A DNA stretch of 16,966 nucleotides from an uncultured Lachnospiraceae bacterium. Lineage in GTDB: Bacteria; Bacillota; Clostridia; Lachnospirales; Lachnospiraceae. The notes beneath the pieces were generated by a model. The model saw only the letters and a program-made list of their open reading frames with translations, was not told where the DNA came from and did not search any database. Positions 1 through 6,223 of the stretch are shown piece by piece. Location: the NCBI GenBank assembly GCA_910585465.1, contig CAJUEW010000033.1, forward strand, positions 1 to 16,966, given 5' to 3'. A program made the translations under genes and the position numbers. Every line of letters starts with the position of its first letter. Position 1 is the stretch's first letter.

Positions 1-120
1 TATTATAGAGGGTTGGTGGTTATTTTTCTATCCACTATCTTATTTGACGCTTACTGTTCATCTTCCACAGAAATGGTGTATAATACTTTTATCAAAACTT
101 ATTTCGGAGGTATTATACAT

Positions 121-228
121 ATGAACACAGGAATACCGGACGACTCTGCGGATGCGCCTTCTCTTCCTGCAGTACCGGATCCCGACATCTTCCCGAAAGC
201 CCTAAACTCAACTGATAACCATTCATAA
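121..228 (+). CDS. Small hypothetical ORF, 35 residues
   Basis: A short reading frame begins with ATG at 121. A good CGGAGG ribosome site lies about ten bases upstream and a TATAAT box sits at 79-84; the -35 is weak. The product is acidic and proline-rich, with no recognisable domain. It ends 23 bases before the start of the Uma2 gene and could be a leader peptide or the 5' end of a deleted gene. I do not recognise it. Confidence 0.35.
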   Translation: MNTGIPDDSADAPSLPAVPDPDIFPKALNSTDNHS

Positions 229-251
229 CCCAGAGCAAGGAGGAATTTATT

Positions 252-803
252 ATGGCATTGGCACAGGCAAAACTGTATACAGAAGATGACTATTACAATC
301 TGCCGGAAAATGTCCGGGCAGAGCTGATTGAGGGCAACCTGATTTATAACCAGGCGGCACCGTCCAGAATCCATCAGACAATACTCATGGAGCTTTCCGG
401 AACTATCCGGGACTATCTCAAGTCAAAGGGCGGTTCCTGCCGTGTCTATCCCGCACCGTTCGCTGTCAAGTTAAGAAAGGACCGGAAAACCATCGTCGAG
501 CCGGACATAAGCGTTATCTGTGACCATAGCAAGCTTACGGATCGTGGTTGTACCGGAGCCCCTGACTGGATCATTGAAATTGTTTCTCCCAGTAATTCCA
601 GCCATGACTACATTTTAAAGCTGAATCTGTACGCAGATGCAGGTGTTCGGGAATACTGGATTGTGGACCCTTACAAAGAGCGCATTTTTGTTTACCGACT
701 GGAGCAGGAACGTTTTGGGGTGGAAACATACACATTTCAAGACAGCATCCCGGCAGGCATTTACACAGATTTGGAAATCGACTTTACCAGTCTGGATTTT
801 TAA
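252..803 (+). CDS. Uma2 family restriction-endonuclease-like protein
   Basis: This 183-residue protein matches the Uma2 (DUF820) family, which has the PD-(D/E)XK nuclease fold. Visible core residues are Glu24 in ELIEG, Asp85 in EPDISVI, Glu109 in WIIEIVSPS and Lys123 in LKLNLY, followed by the typical REYWIVDP stretch. Length is normal for the family. ATG at 252 has an AGGAGG ribosome site seven bases upstream. Uma2 proteins are common in cyanobacteria and Firmicutes and often sit in mobile regions; their substrate is generally unknown. The gene looks intact, unlike its downstream neighbours, and is followed by a probable terminator. Confidence 0.9.
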   Translation: MALAQAKLYTEDDYYNLPENVRAELIEGNLIYNQAAPSRIHQTILMELSGTIRDYLKSKGGSCRVYPAPFAVKLRKDRKTIVEPDISVICDHSKLTDRGCTGAPDWIIEIVSPSNSSHDYILKLNLYADAGVREYWIVDPYKERIFVYRLEQERFGVETYTFQDSIPAGIYTDLEIDFTSLDF

Positions 804-811
804 GAGCACTT

Positions 812-849
812 ATCCCGGAGAGGTACTTCCCTTTTCGGGATTTTCTTTT
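812..849 (+). terminator. Probable intrinsic terminator after Uma2
   Basis: ATCCCG at 812-817 pairs with CGGGAT at 836-841, with an inner GG/CC pairing, and is followed by a T-rich tract. It starts nine bases after the Uma2 stop codon. Confidence 0.55.
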
Positions 850-1004
850 CCCGACCGGATTCTCCGCCAGTATCTCACCCTCCTTTGGTTTGTCTTTGCT
901 TCGTTCTTTCATTTTTGGCTTTTTCATGCCCTCACGACTTCGATATCGCCGCAGGCTCTATAAGTCTTCAGGGTCTCCAAAATATCGCACATACACATCT
1001 TCTT
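850..1004 (-). other. Region with weak minus-strand coding remnant
   Basis: No intact gene is seen here. On the minus strand one frame stays open across this stretch except for a single TAG near 958-960. It reads, for example, KEDVYVRYFGDPEDL and then a lysine-rich segment. It may be the frameshifted C-terminal continuation of the neighbouring transposase, or the remnant of another gene. I cannot assign it. Confidence 0.25.
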
Positions 1005-1475
1005 TTATGCCTTCCGGATGTTTAAGGGCACGCATGACATGCTGCGGATACTTCCGGCCAGAATTCCCAGCCCGCCGAACATATGCCCGTGAATGAACTG
1101 CGGTTTTGCAGAGTGTTCAGATTCCTGGCAGAGTTTTTTCACTCCGGGAATGCGACGTCCCTCTTTGGACTGCTTCACGCCGTCTCCGACGAGAACATGA
1201 AAACCGTTTTCCTGATACAGAGGAAAGAACCGGAGAACCGTCTGAAACCAGTACTGCCGTATCCGGTCCAGGGACCAGGAGGAGGCACGGAAGAAATGGA
1301 GCATGGACAGATAACAGTCCGGCTTCAGGGCGAGGTCACGGATGACGGAAGTAACTCCGAGTTTATCGGAGCGAAGCATCAAACCGATGATAAGAATCAC
1401 AAACCAGCGAAAAGCCGCCTTTCTGGAGAAGCAGGACTCAAAGGAAGACAGGATTTTATCAATAAAATCGAACAT
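1005..1475 (-). pseudogene. Truncated DDE-type transposase
   Basis: The minus strand encodes 156 residues that look like the N-terminal part of a DDE-superfamily transposase widespread in Clostridia. The hallmark stretch includes HFFRASSW, then VGDGVKQSKEGRR, probably containing the first catalytic Asp, then GHMFGGLGILAG. Intact transposases of this kind are several hundred residues long. Here the frame ends soon after LAGSIRSMSCVPL, before the second Asp and the Glu would be expected. The gene is therefore a broken insertion-sequence remnant. Terminal inverted repeats were not found. It lies in a stretch of several truncated genes. Confidence 0.7.
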
Positions 1476-1524
1476 GGCATATGGTCAACCACTGAAAAGT
1501 ATGGTAAACTCATAAGCAGGATAA

Positions 1525-1821
1525 CTCTTTCAGGGAGAAAGGTTTCACGAAGCAACCGATTTTTATGCGTGGAAAGGCTATGATTTTGATATACTGAATG
1601 AACTGGACGATGCAGACTATATCCGGCAGGGAAAACATTCGTCCCGTTCCAAGTCGGTATATATTACGGAAAGCGGTATGGAGCAGGCAAAAGAGCTTTT
1701 ATCCAAGTACGGTATAAGCGATTGGAAACCCGATCCGGTTTTGCAGACACTGTACCAGAATCTTTGTCGAAAGCAGACCAGGTGCCGTATTTTGCAGTCC
1801 GCAGTACAAGAATATGCATAA
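1525..1821 (+). pseudogene. 5'-truncated DUF6429-like protein
   Basis: An open frame without any plausible start codon encodes residues containing AWKGYDFDILNELDDADYI and RSKSVYITESG, then KELLSKYGI. This pattern recalls the DUF6429 family of small proteins found next to mobile elements. The frame begins directly after a TAA at 1522-1524 and its first Met is far into the conserved region, so the 5' end has been lost. It overlaps the next remnant by a few bases. The function of the family is unknown to me. Confidence 0.5.
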
Positions 1822-2167
1822 TGTTTACAGGAGCCGTGGGAAAAATAAGGATGATGATGGAAATGTTGTAGGATTGCCTGATGTCCGCAAGATCCTCGAA
1901 AATGTACATGATAGAGTTATTCGATCTGTCACCCGTAAGGTGACAGATCGGGTGACAGAAAAGGTGACAGATAATTTGGATAAAAAATCCATGCAGATTC
2001 TTGCACTTATTTCTGAAGATCCGGCATATACCTCAACTGCAATAGCAGAGAAACTTTCCATTAGCAGGAAAACGGTATCACAAAGATTGAAAGAAATGAA
2101 AGAAAAAGACATTATTGAGCGTATTGGCTCAGACCGTAAAGGCTATTGGAAAATCAATAACGACTAA
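1814..2167 (+). pseudogene. Schlafen/AlbA-type regulator with internal deletion, winged-helix C-terminus
   Basis: The frame encodes 117 residues in two parts. The start (DGNVVGLPDVRKILENV) resembles the N-terminal AlbA_2/Schlafen domain of a common family of ATP-binding regulators. The end (residues about 60-117, TSTAIAEKLSISRKTVSQRL) is a winged helix-turn-helix that normally lies several hundred residues later. The two are joined by a repetitive linker rich in VTD/VTE, written in DNA as repeated GGTGACAGA units that could have mediated the deletion. The product could still bind DNA, but the gene is most likely a deletion relic. No clear ribosome site precedes the ATG. Confidence 0.55.
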
Positions 2168-2222
2168 CTGCACAAAAAGTTGATGCCCGTTATCAGCCAT
2201 ACAGCCGATAATGGGCATTCGA

Positions 2223-2344
2223 TTAAGCATATACAAGTTCGGTCAAAATAATTTCTTCCGCACGGTTGCGGATGTTATTGATACGGCGCACCCATTCCAT
2301 TTGGTCAGACGCTTTGAGCGTTTCGATGCTTATAGTAACATATT
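2223..2344 (-). pseudogene. TnpV-like transposon protein, C-terminal remnant
   Basis: Read on the minus strand, the frame ending with TAA at 2223-2225 gives EWVRRINNIRNRAEEIILTE and then LVYA, the typical end of TnpV, a small protein of Tn4451-type Clostridial transposons. The rest of the gene is absent: upstream the sequence runs straight into another remnant at 2333-2389. This marks the footprint of a former mobile element. Confidence 0.6.
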
Positions 2345-2389
2345 TAACTGAAACACAGGAACTTCAGCCCTGATACGCCAAAAATAACT
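2333..2389 (+). repeat. Degenerate copy A of a duplicated gene tail
   Basis: The 30 bases at 2343-2372 match 5244-5273 with a single difference, and looser similarity continues on both sides. In copy B (5225-5288) the sequence reads as a protein end, NGNTGTSALPHEK followed by TAA. In copy A the same frame carries an early TGA (at 2349-2351), so it is a decayed copy. The parent gene is not recognised. Confidence 0.6.
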
Positions 2390-2504
2390 CCCTTTTCGGA
2401 ATTAGGTACCCATAGAAAAATAGTCTGTAGATATATATTTGTAATGTGTAAAAGTTTTCAGTAAGCAGAATATCATGCAAATGATTTTTAAGCGGAGGAT
2501 GATT

Positions 2505-3440
2505 ATGAAAAAAAGGACAATTATTATATCGTTGATATGTATACTGTCTGTAGCTGCCATTGTGTCGGCAATTGCTGTTTTCAGCGGCAGGAAACCCTGG
2601 AAAAATTTGAATCCCTCCCAAATAGTGTCTGCCACAGTTCGATTAACACCGCCGGATAAAACCATTCAGATTACGGAAGTTACGGAACTGGTGGATTTAT
2701 TAAAAGAGGTGGTTATCTATAATGAAGATAATTCTTATACAGAATATAGCGGACAGGGTGTTGTCTTTACATTAACCATGGCGGACGGAACTCAGACAAA
2801 CATCATGGCGTATAATCCATTTCTTGTAATTGACGGTGTTGGTTACAGGACTAAATATGAGCCATGCGAAGCACTGAATCAGTATGCAAATATACTGCTC
2901 GAACAGACAGAAACGCTTTCTTTTGCAGATCATACACAGGCGACAACATTTCAGGCAACCGTGATCGAGATAACGGACAGTTCCATTTTAGTAGAGCCTG
3001 TTGATGATTCTTTGGAACTTGATTCATTCGATAAGTTCAGCGTTCCTAATACAGAGAAACTTGCTCTGCAAACGGGCGATATTGTAGAAATTGTTTACAA
3101 TGGAGAGATATTGGAATCTTATCCGGCACAATTGGGAGAGGTATATAAAATTACGCTGCAGGAACAGATAAAGGCGGATGCCATGCAGGACAGGATCCCC
3201 ATGGTAAGAATAGACGGCAGATTGTACTGTGATACCGGAAGAGAAAGTACGGTCAGCGGGCGCTGCGGCAACCTGGATGGGGAGATCACATCGACGGTTG
3301 AGGGAACCGAAATTCCAGTGGAAGATAATCAGTCCAACTTCGGAAGCGGCTTTGGATACCAGTATGGAACGGACGATACAATAGAGATTTTTATGAATGA
3401 AAAATGGTTTATCTTTGAATACAGAGAAGAATCTGAATGA
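2505..3440 (+). CDS. Membrane-anchored or secreted hypothetical protein
   Basis: The predicted product has 311 residues. It starts with MKKR and a hydrophobic helix at about residues 5-28, so it is exported and probably stays anchored by this segment; there is no clear lipobox cysteine. A middle region from about residue 145 (FQATVIEITDSSILVEPVD, then GDIVEIVYNG) resembles the OB-like DUF3221 domain of Firmicute surface proteins. The last 75 residues are rich in Gly and acidic residues and end in EKWFIFEYREESE. The start at 2505 is preferred over 2475 because GCGGAGG at 2492-2498 gives correct spacing. The gene stands alone between remnants and a relic CRISPR locus. Function unknown. Confidence 0.75.
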   Translation: MKKRTIIISLICILSVAAIVSAIAVFSGRKPWKNLNPSQIVSATVRLTPPDKTIQITEVTELVDLLKEVVIYNEDNSYTEYSGQGVVFTLTMADGTQTNIMAYNPFLVIDGVGYRTKYEPCEALNQYANILLEQTETLSFADHTQATTFQATVIEITDSSILVEPVDDSLELDSFDKFSVPNTEKLALQTGDIVEIVYNGEILESYPAQLGEVYKITLQEQIKADAMQDRIPMVRIDGRLYCDTGRESTVSGRCGNLDGEITSTVEGTEIPVEDNQSNFGSGFGYQYGTDDTIEIFMNEKWFIFEYREESE

Positions 3441-3472
3441 GGAATTAAGGAAGTCAGGCGTATTCGTCAAAA

Positions 3473-3499
3473 TTCCGCGGACAGGCGCGGGAACATTTT
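3473..3499 (+). terminator. Possible terminator
   Basis: TTCCGCG at 3473-3479 can pair with CGCGGGAA at 3486-3493 with one bulge, and is followed by a short T-run. It lies about 30 bases after the stop of the membrane protein gene. Confidence 0.4.
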
Positions 3500-3533
3500 T
3501 CCGAAAAAGGAAAAAATATATAATCACAAGATT

Positions 3534-3649
3534 ATAAATTGATAAAGAGAAGCAGATTTTGCTTGCATTTTTGTAATATGCGATGTAGAATAAAAATGTG
3601 CTTAATTATGAACAAATTGTAAACATGCACAGTTTTGTTCGGAAAATTG
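3534..3649 (+). promoter_or_regulatory. Orphan CRISPR leader, third copy
   Basis: This stretch matches the left part of the array 1 leader (5288-5403) almost base for base, and the array 2 leader more loosely. It includes the promoter TTGCAT, 17 bases, TAGAAT at 3563-3591. The leader-proximal part next to the first repeat is missing: directly after GGAAAATTG the sequence jumps to a single degenerate repeat. It is a leader without an array. Confidence 0.85.
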
Positions 3650-3678
3650 GGGGAGAAGCCCAACACAGAGCACTATGG
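3642..3678 (+). repeat. Degenerate CRISPR repeat remnant
   Basis: GGGAGAAGCCC at 3651-3661 is identical to the core of the array 1 repeat, and the following bases still resemble its GGGCAT half (GAGCAC). This is the only repeat left after the orphan leader. It is best explained as the terminal repeat of a collapsed array. Confidence 0.65.
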
Positions 3679-3718
3679 ATGTGCACATAGATGCAGAAAT
3701 CATCGGAAAGTACAGGAC

Positions 3719-3769
3719 AGAGTCTGTAAAAGAATTCGTAATCACCGGGATTTTTTACAGACTCTTTTT
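3719..3769 (+). terminator. Terminator of the relic CRISPR locus
   Basis: AGAGTCTGTAAAA at 3719-3731 pairs perfectly with TTTTACAGACTCT at 3753-3765, followed by a T-run. The same type of terminator follows array 1 at 5926-5977, and the sequences between and around them are also alignable, so both are copies of one ancestral array end. Confidence 0.8.
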
Positions 3770-3831
3770 ATGATGTATGTCCGGATTGTGGCTGTTGCAT
3801 TGGATTTTCAGCAAATATTTTTTATTCAGAC

Positions 3832-3856
3832 ATGGATGAAACCAGATAGGATAAAA
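3832..3856 (+). repeat. Left inverted repeat flanking the Phd-PIN cassette
   Basis: The segment starting ATGGATGAAACCAGATAGG is the reverse complement of 4732-4757, with one extra base in the right copy. The two copies enclose about 925 bases that contain only the Phd-PIN pair. Confidence 0.8.
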
Positions 3857-3928
3857 ATATAGAAAAAAGTTTTTTCTTTCCTATCGAACGAATTTTGATA
3901 TCGTTTCTTCTGGTTTCGCACGATTTTA

Positions 3929-3957
3929 TTGATTTTCTTTCTAAAATCGCATATAAT
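3929..3957 (+). promoter_or_regulatory. Promoter of the Phd-PIN operon
   Basis: TTGATT at 3929-3934 and TATAAT at 3952-3957 are separated by exactly 17 bases, about 30 bases upstream of the antitoxin start codon. Phd-type antitoxins usually repress such a promoter together with their toxin. Confidence 0.75.
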
Positions 3958-3989
3958 AAGAATGACCTAAATAAAAGGAGGATTCAGCC

Positions 3990-4217
3990 ATGGTTGTTAC
4001 AGCGACAGAATTTAAAGCTAATTTCGGTAAGTACCTTGAATTAATTACCAAGGAAGATGTCTTTATTACTCGTAATGGAAAAACGGTTGCTAAAGTTGTA
4101 AATCCCCAAATTTCTGCTGTGGATTCCTTGCGCGGGATGCTTGGTGGTATTTCTTCTGATATAGATATGGATTCTTTGCGAGAGGAGCGTCTGTTAAAAT
4201 ATGAAAATAATGTGTGA
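3990..4217 (+). CDS. Phd/YefM-type antitoxin
   Basis: The product has 75 residues and the Phd/YefM antitoxin pattern: MVVTATEFKANFGKYLELIT, then VFITRNGKTVAKVV, with a C-terminal tail (about residues 45-75) that would wrap and neutralise the toxin. AGGAGG lies about seven bases before ATG 3990. The stop overlaps the toxin start by 17 bases, as expected for a translationally coupled type II toxin-antitoxin operon. The N-terminal domain should also bind the operon promoter. The pair lies between inverted repeats, suggesting it moved in as a unit. Confidence 0.9.
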   Translation: MVVTATEFKANFGKYLELITKEDVFITRNGKTVAKVVNPQISAVDSLRGMLGGISSDIDMDSLREERLLKYENNV

Positions 4218-4614
4218 TACAAATGTAATCATTGATGTGTTATTGGAAAGGGAGCCTTTTATAGAAGATTCTTACAAAGTTTTAAAGTTTTGTGAAGAAC
4301 ACAAAATAGACGGTTTTGTATCAGCATCTTCTGTTACCGACATCTATTATCTTGTAAGAAAATATACCCACAGCATTGATATGGCATATAAGGCAGTCGG
4401 AAAACTTTTGGAGATTGTCAAAGTATGCAGTGTTACTAACAATGATGTTCTGATTGCATTTCAGAAAAAGGCAAAAGATTTTGAGGATTGCCTTGTAGCT
4501 ACTTGCGCCAAATCTATACATTGTGATTGTATTGTCACCCGAAACAAAAGAGATTTTGATGGCATGGATATTCCCATGTTTACCCCAACAGAAATTCTTT
4601 TGAAAATCATGTAA
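4201..4614 (+). CDS. PIN-domain ribonuclease toxin
   Basis: This 137-residue protein is a VapC-like PIN toxin, predicted to cleave RNA when freed from the antitoxin. It begins MKIMCDTNVIIDVLLE with acidic residues Asp6 and Asp12. It continues with DFEDCLVA, where Asp96 is a likely metal ligand, and TRNKRDF near Asp118. The length and four-acid layout are normal, so it should be active. Its start lies inside the end of the antitoxin gene, in a different frame. A degenerate stretch of about 120 bases and the right inverted repeat follow. Confidence 0.9.
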   Translation: MKIMCDTNVIIDVLLEREPFIEDSYKVLKFCEEHKIDGFVSASSVTDIYYLVRKYTHSIDMAYKAVGKLLEIVKVCSVTNNDVLIAFQKKAKDFEDCLVATCAKSIHCDCIVTRNKRDFDGMDIPMFTPTEILLKIM

Positions 4615-4731
4615 TGCATATTTCGCGGAAGCTTTCTTATCGTTTGGTTGTAAACCAGGATTATGGCTGACATAATCCGATGCTCGCTATTTCTATGGAC
4701 AATATCATAAATTGTAAACATAATTTTTATG

Positions 4732-4757
4732 TTTTATCCCTATCTGGTTTCATCCAT
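4732..4757 (-). repeat. Right inverted repeat flanking the Phd-PIN cassette
   Basis: Reverse complement of 3832-3856 apart from one inserted base. It ends 34 bases before the BrnT start codon. No clear target-site duplication is visible next to either copy. Confidence 0.8.
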
Positions 4758-4791
4758 TGATAAATAATTATATGATAATTAAAATTTACTT

Positions 4792-4980
4792 ATGAAATAT
4801 ATAAGTTTTGAATGGGATGAAAACAAGAATCAAATCAACATAGTCAAGCATGGAATTGATTTTGAAGAAGCTGCAACGGTATTTTATGATGATAATGCAA
4901 TTATATTTGATGATCCGGATCATTCTATAAGAGAGGAGAGGTTTTTGATACTTGTCATTATCAATGAGAGAGGGATATAA
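4792..4980 (+). pseudogene. BrnT-type toxin, C-terminally truncated
   Basis: The frame begins MKYISFEWDENKNQINIVKHGIDF, the clear signature of the BrnT ribonuclease family. BrnT toxins are about 90 residues long and end with a conserved stretch of the ISARKATxxE type that supports catalysis. Here the frame reaches DDPDHSIREERFLILVI and then runs into the start of the antitoxin gene and stops at 62 residues. The C-terminal third is missing through a deletion at about 4955-4965, so the toxin is very likely inactive. No strong ribosome site is visible before the ATG. Confidence 0.8.
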
Positions 4981-5179
4981 TATTGAAAGTTTAAATCCGA
5001 GAAAGAATCCTTATACAAAAAGATTAAAAAAGCAGATAACGATAGACATAGACAGTGATACAGTAGATTATTTTAAGAAACAGAGTGAGGAATCAGGCAT
5101 ACCATATCAGACATTAATCAATCTGTATTTGTCAGATTGTGCAAAGAGCAGGAAGCAGTTGCAGATGTCCTGGAAATAA
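4964..5179 (+). CDS. BrnA-like antitoxin
   Basis: Starting at ATG 4964 the product has 71 residues: MREGYNIESLNPRKNPYTKR, then LKKQITIDIDSDTVDYFK and ESGIPYQTLINLYLSDC. This is the typical BrnA antitoxin with a ribbon-helix-helix-like C-terminus that binds DNA and BrnT. GAGAGGAGAGG at 4931-4941 is purine-rich but some 20 bases from the start. The gene overlaps the remains of brnT in another frame. It seems intact although its partner is broken, so it may now act only as a repressor or as an immunity gene against related toxins. Confidence 0.8.
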   Translation: MREGYNIESLNPRKNPYTKRLKKQITIDIDSDTVDYFKKQSEESGIPYQTLINLYLSDCAKSRKQLQMSWK

Positions 5180-5224
5180 CGAAAACCGCTTCTTCAGCGA
5201 TTTCCAAACGCAGGATATGTCGTC

Positions 5225-5288
5225 TTACGATTATGACAACATGTTTAACGGAAACACAGGAACTTCAGCCCTGCCGCACGAAAAATAA
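5225..5288 (+). pseudogene. C-terminal gene remnant (copy B)
   Basis: In one plus frame this stretch reads YDYDNMFNGNTGTSALPHEK and then TAA at 5286-5288; the frame stays open upstream to about 5150. The same 30-base core occurs at 2343-2372. I do not recognise the family. It is directly followed by the leader of CRISPR array 1; the corresponding copy A is not followed by a leader. Confidence 0.5.
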
Positions 5289-5485
5289 TAAATTGTTAAG
5301 GAAAAGCAGATTTTGCTTGCATTTTTACAGTATGCGATGTAGAATAAAAATGTGCTTAATTATGAACAAATTGTAAACATGCACAGTTTTGTTTGGAAAA
5401 TTGGAATTTTCAGAATTTTCTGACAATTACCCCCTGAAAACGGTCCCGGAAACCATTGATTTTATAAGGTTTTTTAAAGGGTACT
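5288..5485 (+). promoter_or_regulatory. Leader of CRISPR array 1
   Basis: This A/T-rich stretch of almost 200 bases ends at the first repeat. It is strongly conserved with the leader of array 2, including GACAATTACCCCCTGAAAAC and CCCGGAAACCATTGATTTTA shortly before the repeat. The latter is a likely site for integrase or host factor recognition. The promoter TTGCAT at 5317-5322, 17 bases, TAGAAT at 5340-5345 would start the crRNA precursor some 130 bases before repeat 1. Confidence 0.85.
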
Positions 5486-5881
5486 GTAGAAATGGGAGAA
5501 GCCCGATGTAGGGCATTGACACATCGTTAGCTATGTTTACGAGTTTTTTGTTGTTAAGTAGAAATGGGAGAAGCCCGATGTAGGGCATTGACACACCTCC
5601 TTTTAGACATAGGTTTTTGGTGTATAGAATTCGTAGAAATGGGAGAAGCCCGATGTAGGGCATTGACACACATAAATACATATTGGGTGTAAACCTCGTC
5701 CTTTGTAGAAATGGGAGAAGCCCGATGTAGGGCATTGACACACCTCACATCATCAGAAACAGAAGCTAGACGGAAAATGTAGAAATGGGAGAAGCCCGAT
5801 GTAGGGCATTGACACGTTGTTGTTGGCATTGCTGTTGTTGTTGAACAGAAATTGGACACGCCCGCCGCAGGGCACTAAGAA
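5486..5881 (+). CRISPR. CRISPR array 1: five intact repeats plus a degenerate terminal repeat
   Basis: Five identical 37-base repeats start at 5486, 5558, 5633, 5705 and 5779. They begin GTAGAAATGGGAG and end GGGCATTGACAC, with a GCCC/GGGC stem of four pairs around a six-base loop. Spacers are 35, 38, 35 and 37 bases, and a 29-base segment leads to a decayed repeat at about 5845-5881. The decay at the right and the conserved leader at the left fix transcription as plus. The last eight repeat bases, ATTGACAC, resemble the ATTGAAAC 5' handle of type III crRNAs. Reverse complements of the spacers read like mRNA; that of spacer 2 carries a stop codon followed by AAGGAGGT. Confidence 0.97.
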
Positions 5882-5925
5882 AGCGCATACAAATGAAGAG
5901 ACGATCAGGAAGTGCAGAACAGAAA

Positions 5926-5977
5926 AGGGTCTGTGAAAGAATCCGGAATTGCCGGGATTTTTCACAGACTCTTTTTT
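5926..5977 (+). terminator. Terminator after CRISPR array 1
   Basis: AGGGTCTGTGAAA at 5926-5938 pairs with TTTCACAGACTCT at 5960-5972 (two wobble or mismatched positions), with an inner ATCCGG/CCGGGAT hairpin and a T-run. It is a paralogue of the terminator at 3719-3769. Confidence 0.8.
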
Positions 5978-6015
5978 GCTGTCACGGCACGAACGCAGCT
6001 GACATTTCGGATTTT

Positions 6016-6050
6016 CAGAAATTTTCACGCCCGCCGCAGGGCATTGCACC
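6016..6050 (+). repeat. Second degenerate CRISPR-like repeat beyond the terminator
   Basis: CAGAAATTTTCACGCCCGCC, then GCAGGGCATTGCAC, follows the repeat pattern (AGAAAT, a GCCC/GGGC stem, CATTG-CAC) and shares the unusual CACGCCCGCCGCAGGGCA core with the terminal repeat at 5845-5881. The terminator lies between these two decayed repeats. Confidence 0.55.
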
Positions 6051-6223
6051 TGAGGATCTGAAGATTATGGAAAGAAAGGGGGGCGGGAGAGACGCCTGGA
6101 AGCATCGGCCGTCAGATGCGCAGTGTGCAGTTACCTGACAAACGTAAACGATGGGGCATTACGCTTCCAAGACAGCGTTATTGATTCGCCGTTTACGGAC
6201 AAAAGAGAAAAAGGAGAAAACAA

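Noticed and set aside
1083..1583. Plus-strand frame of 166 codons
   Set aside because: It is the shadow of the truncated transposase on the minus strand.
5427..5859. Minus-strand frames with repeated VSMPYIGLLPFL peptides
   Set aside because: These are translations of the CRISPR repeats of array 1, not repeat proteins. The same applies to 12408-13055 in array 2.
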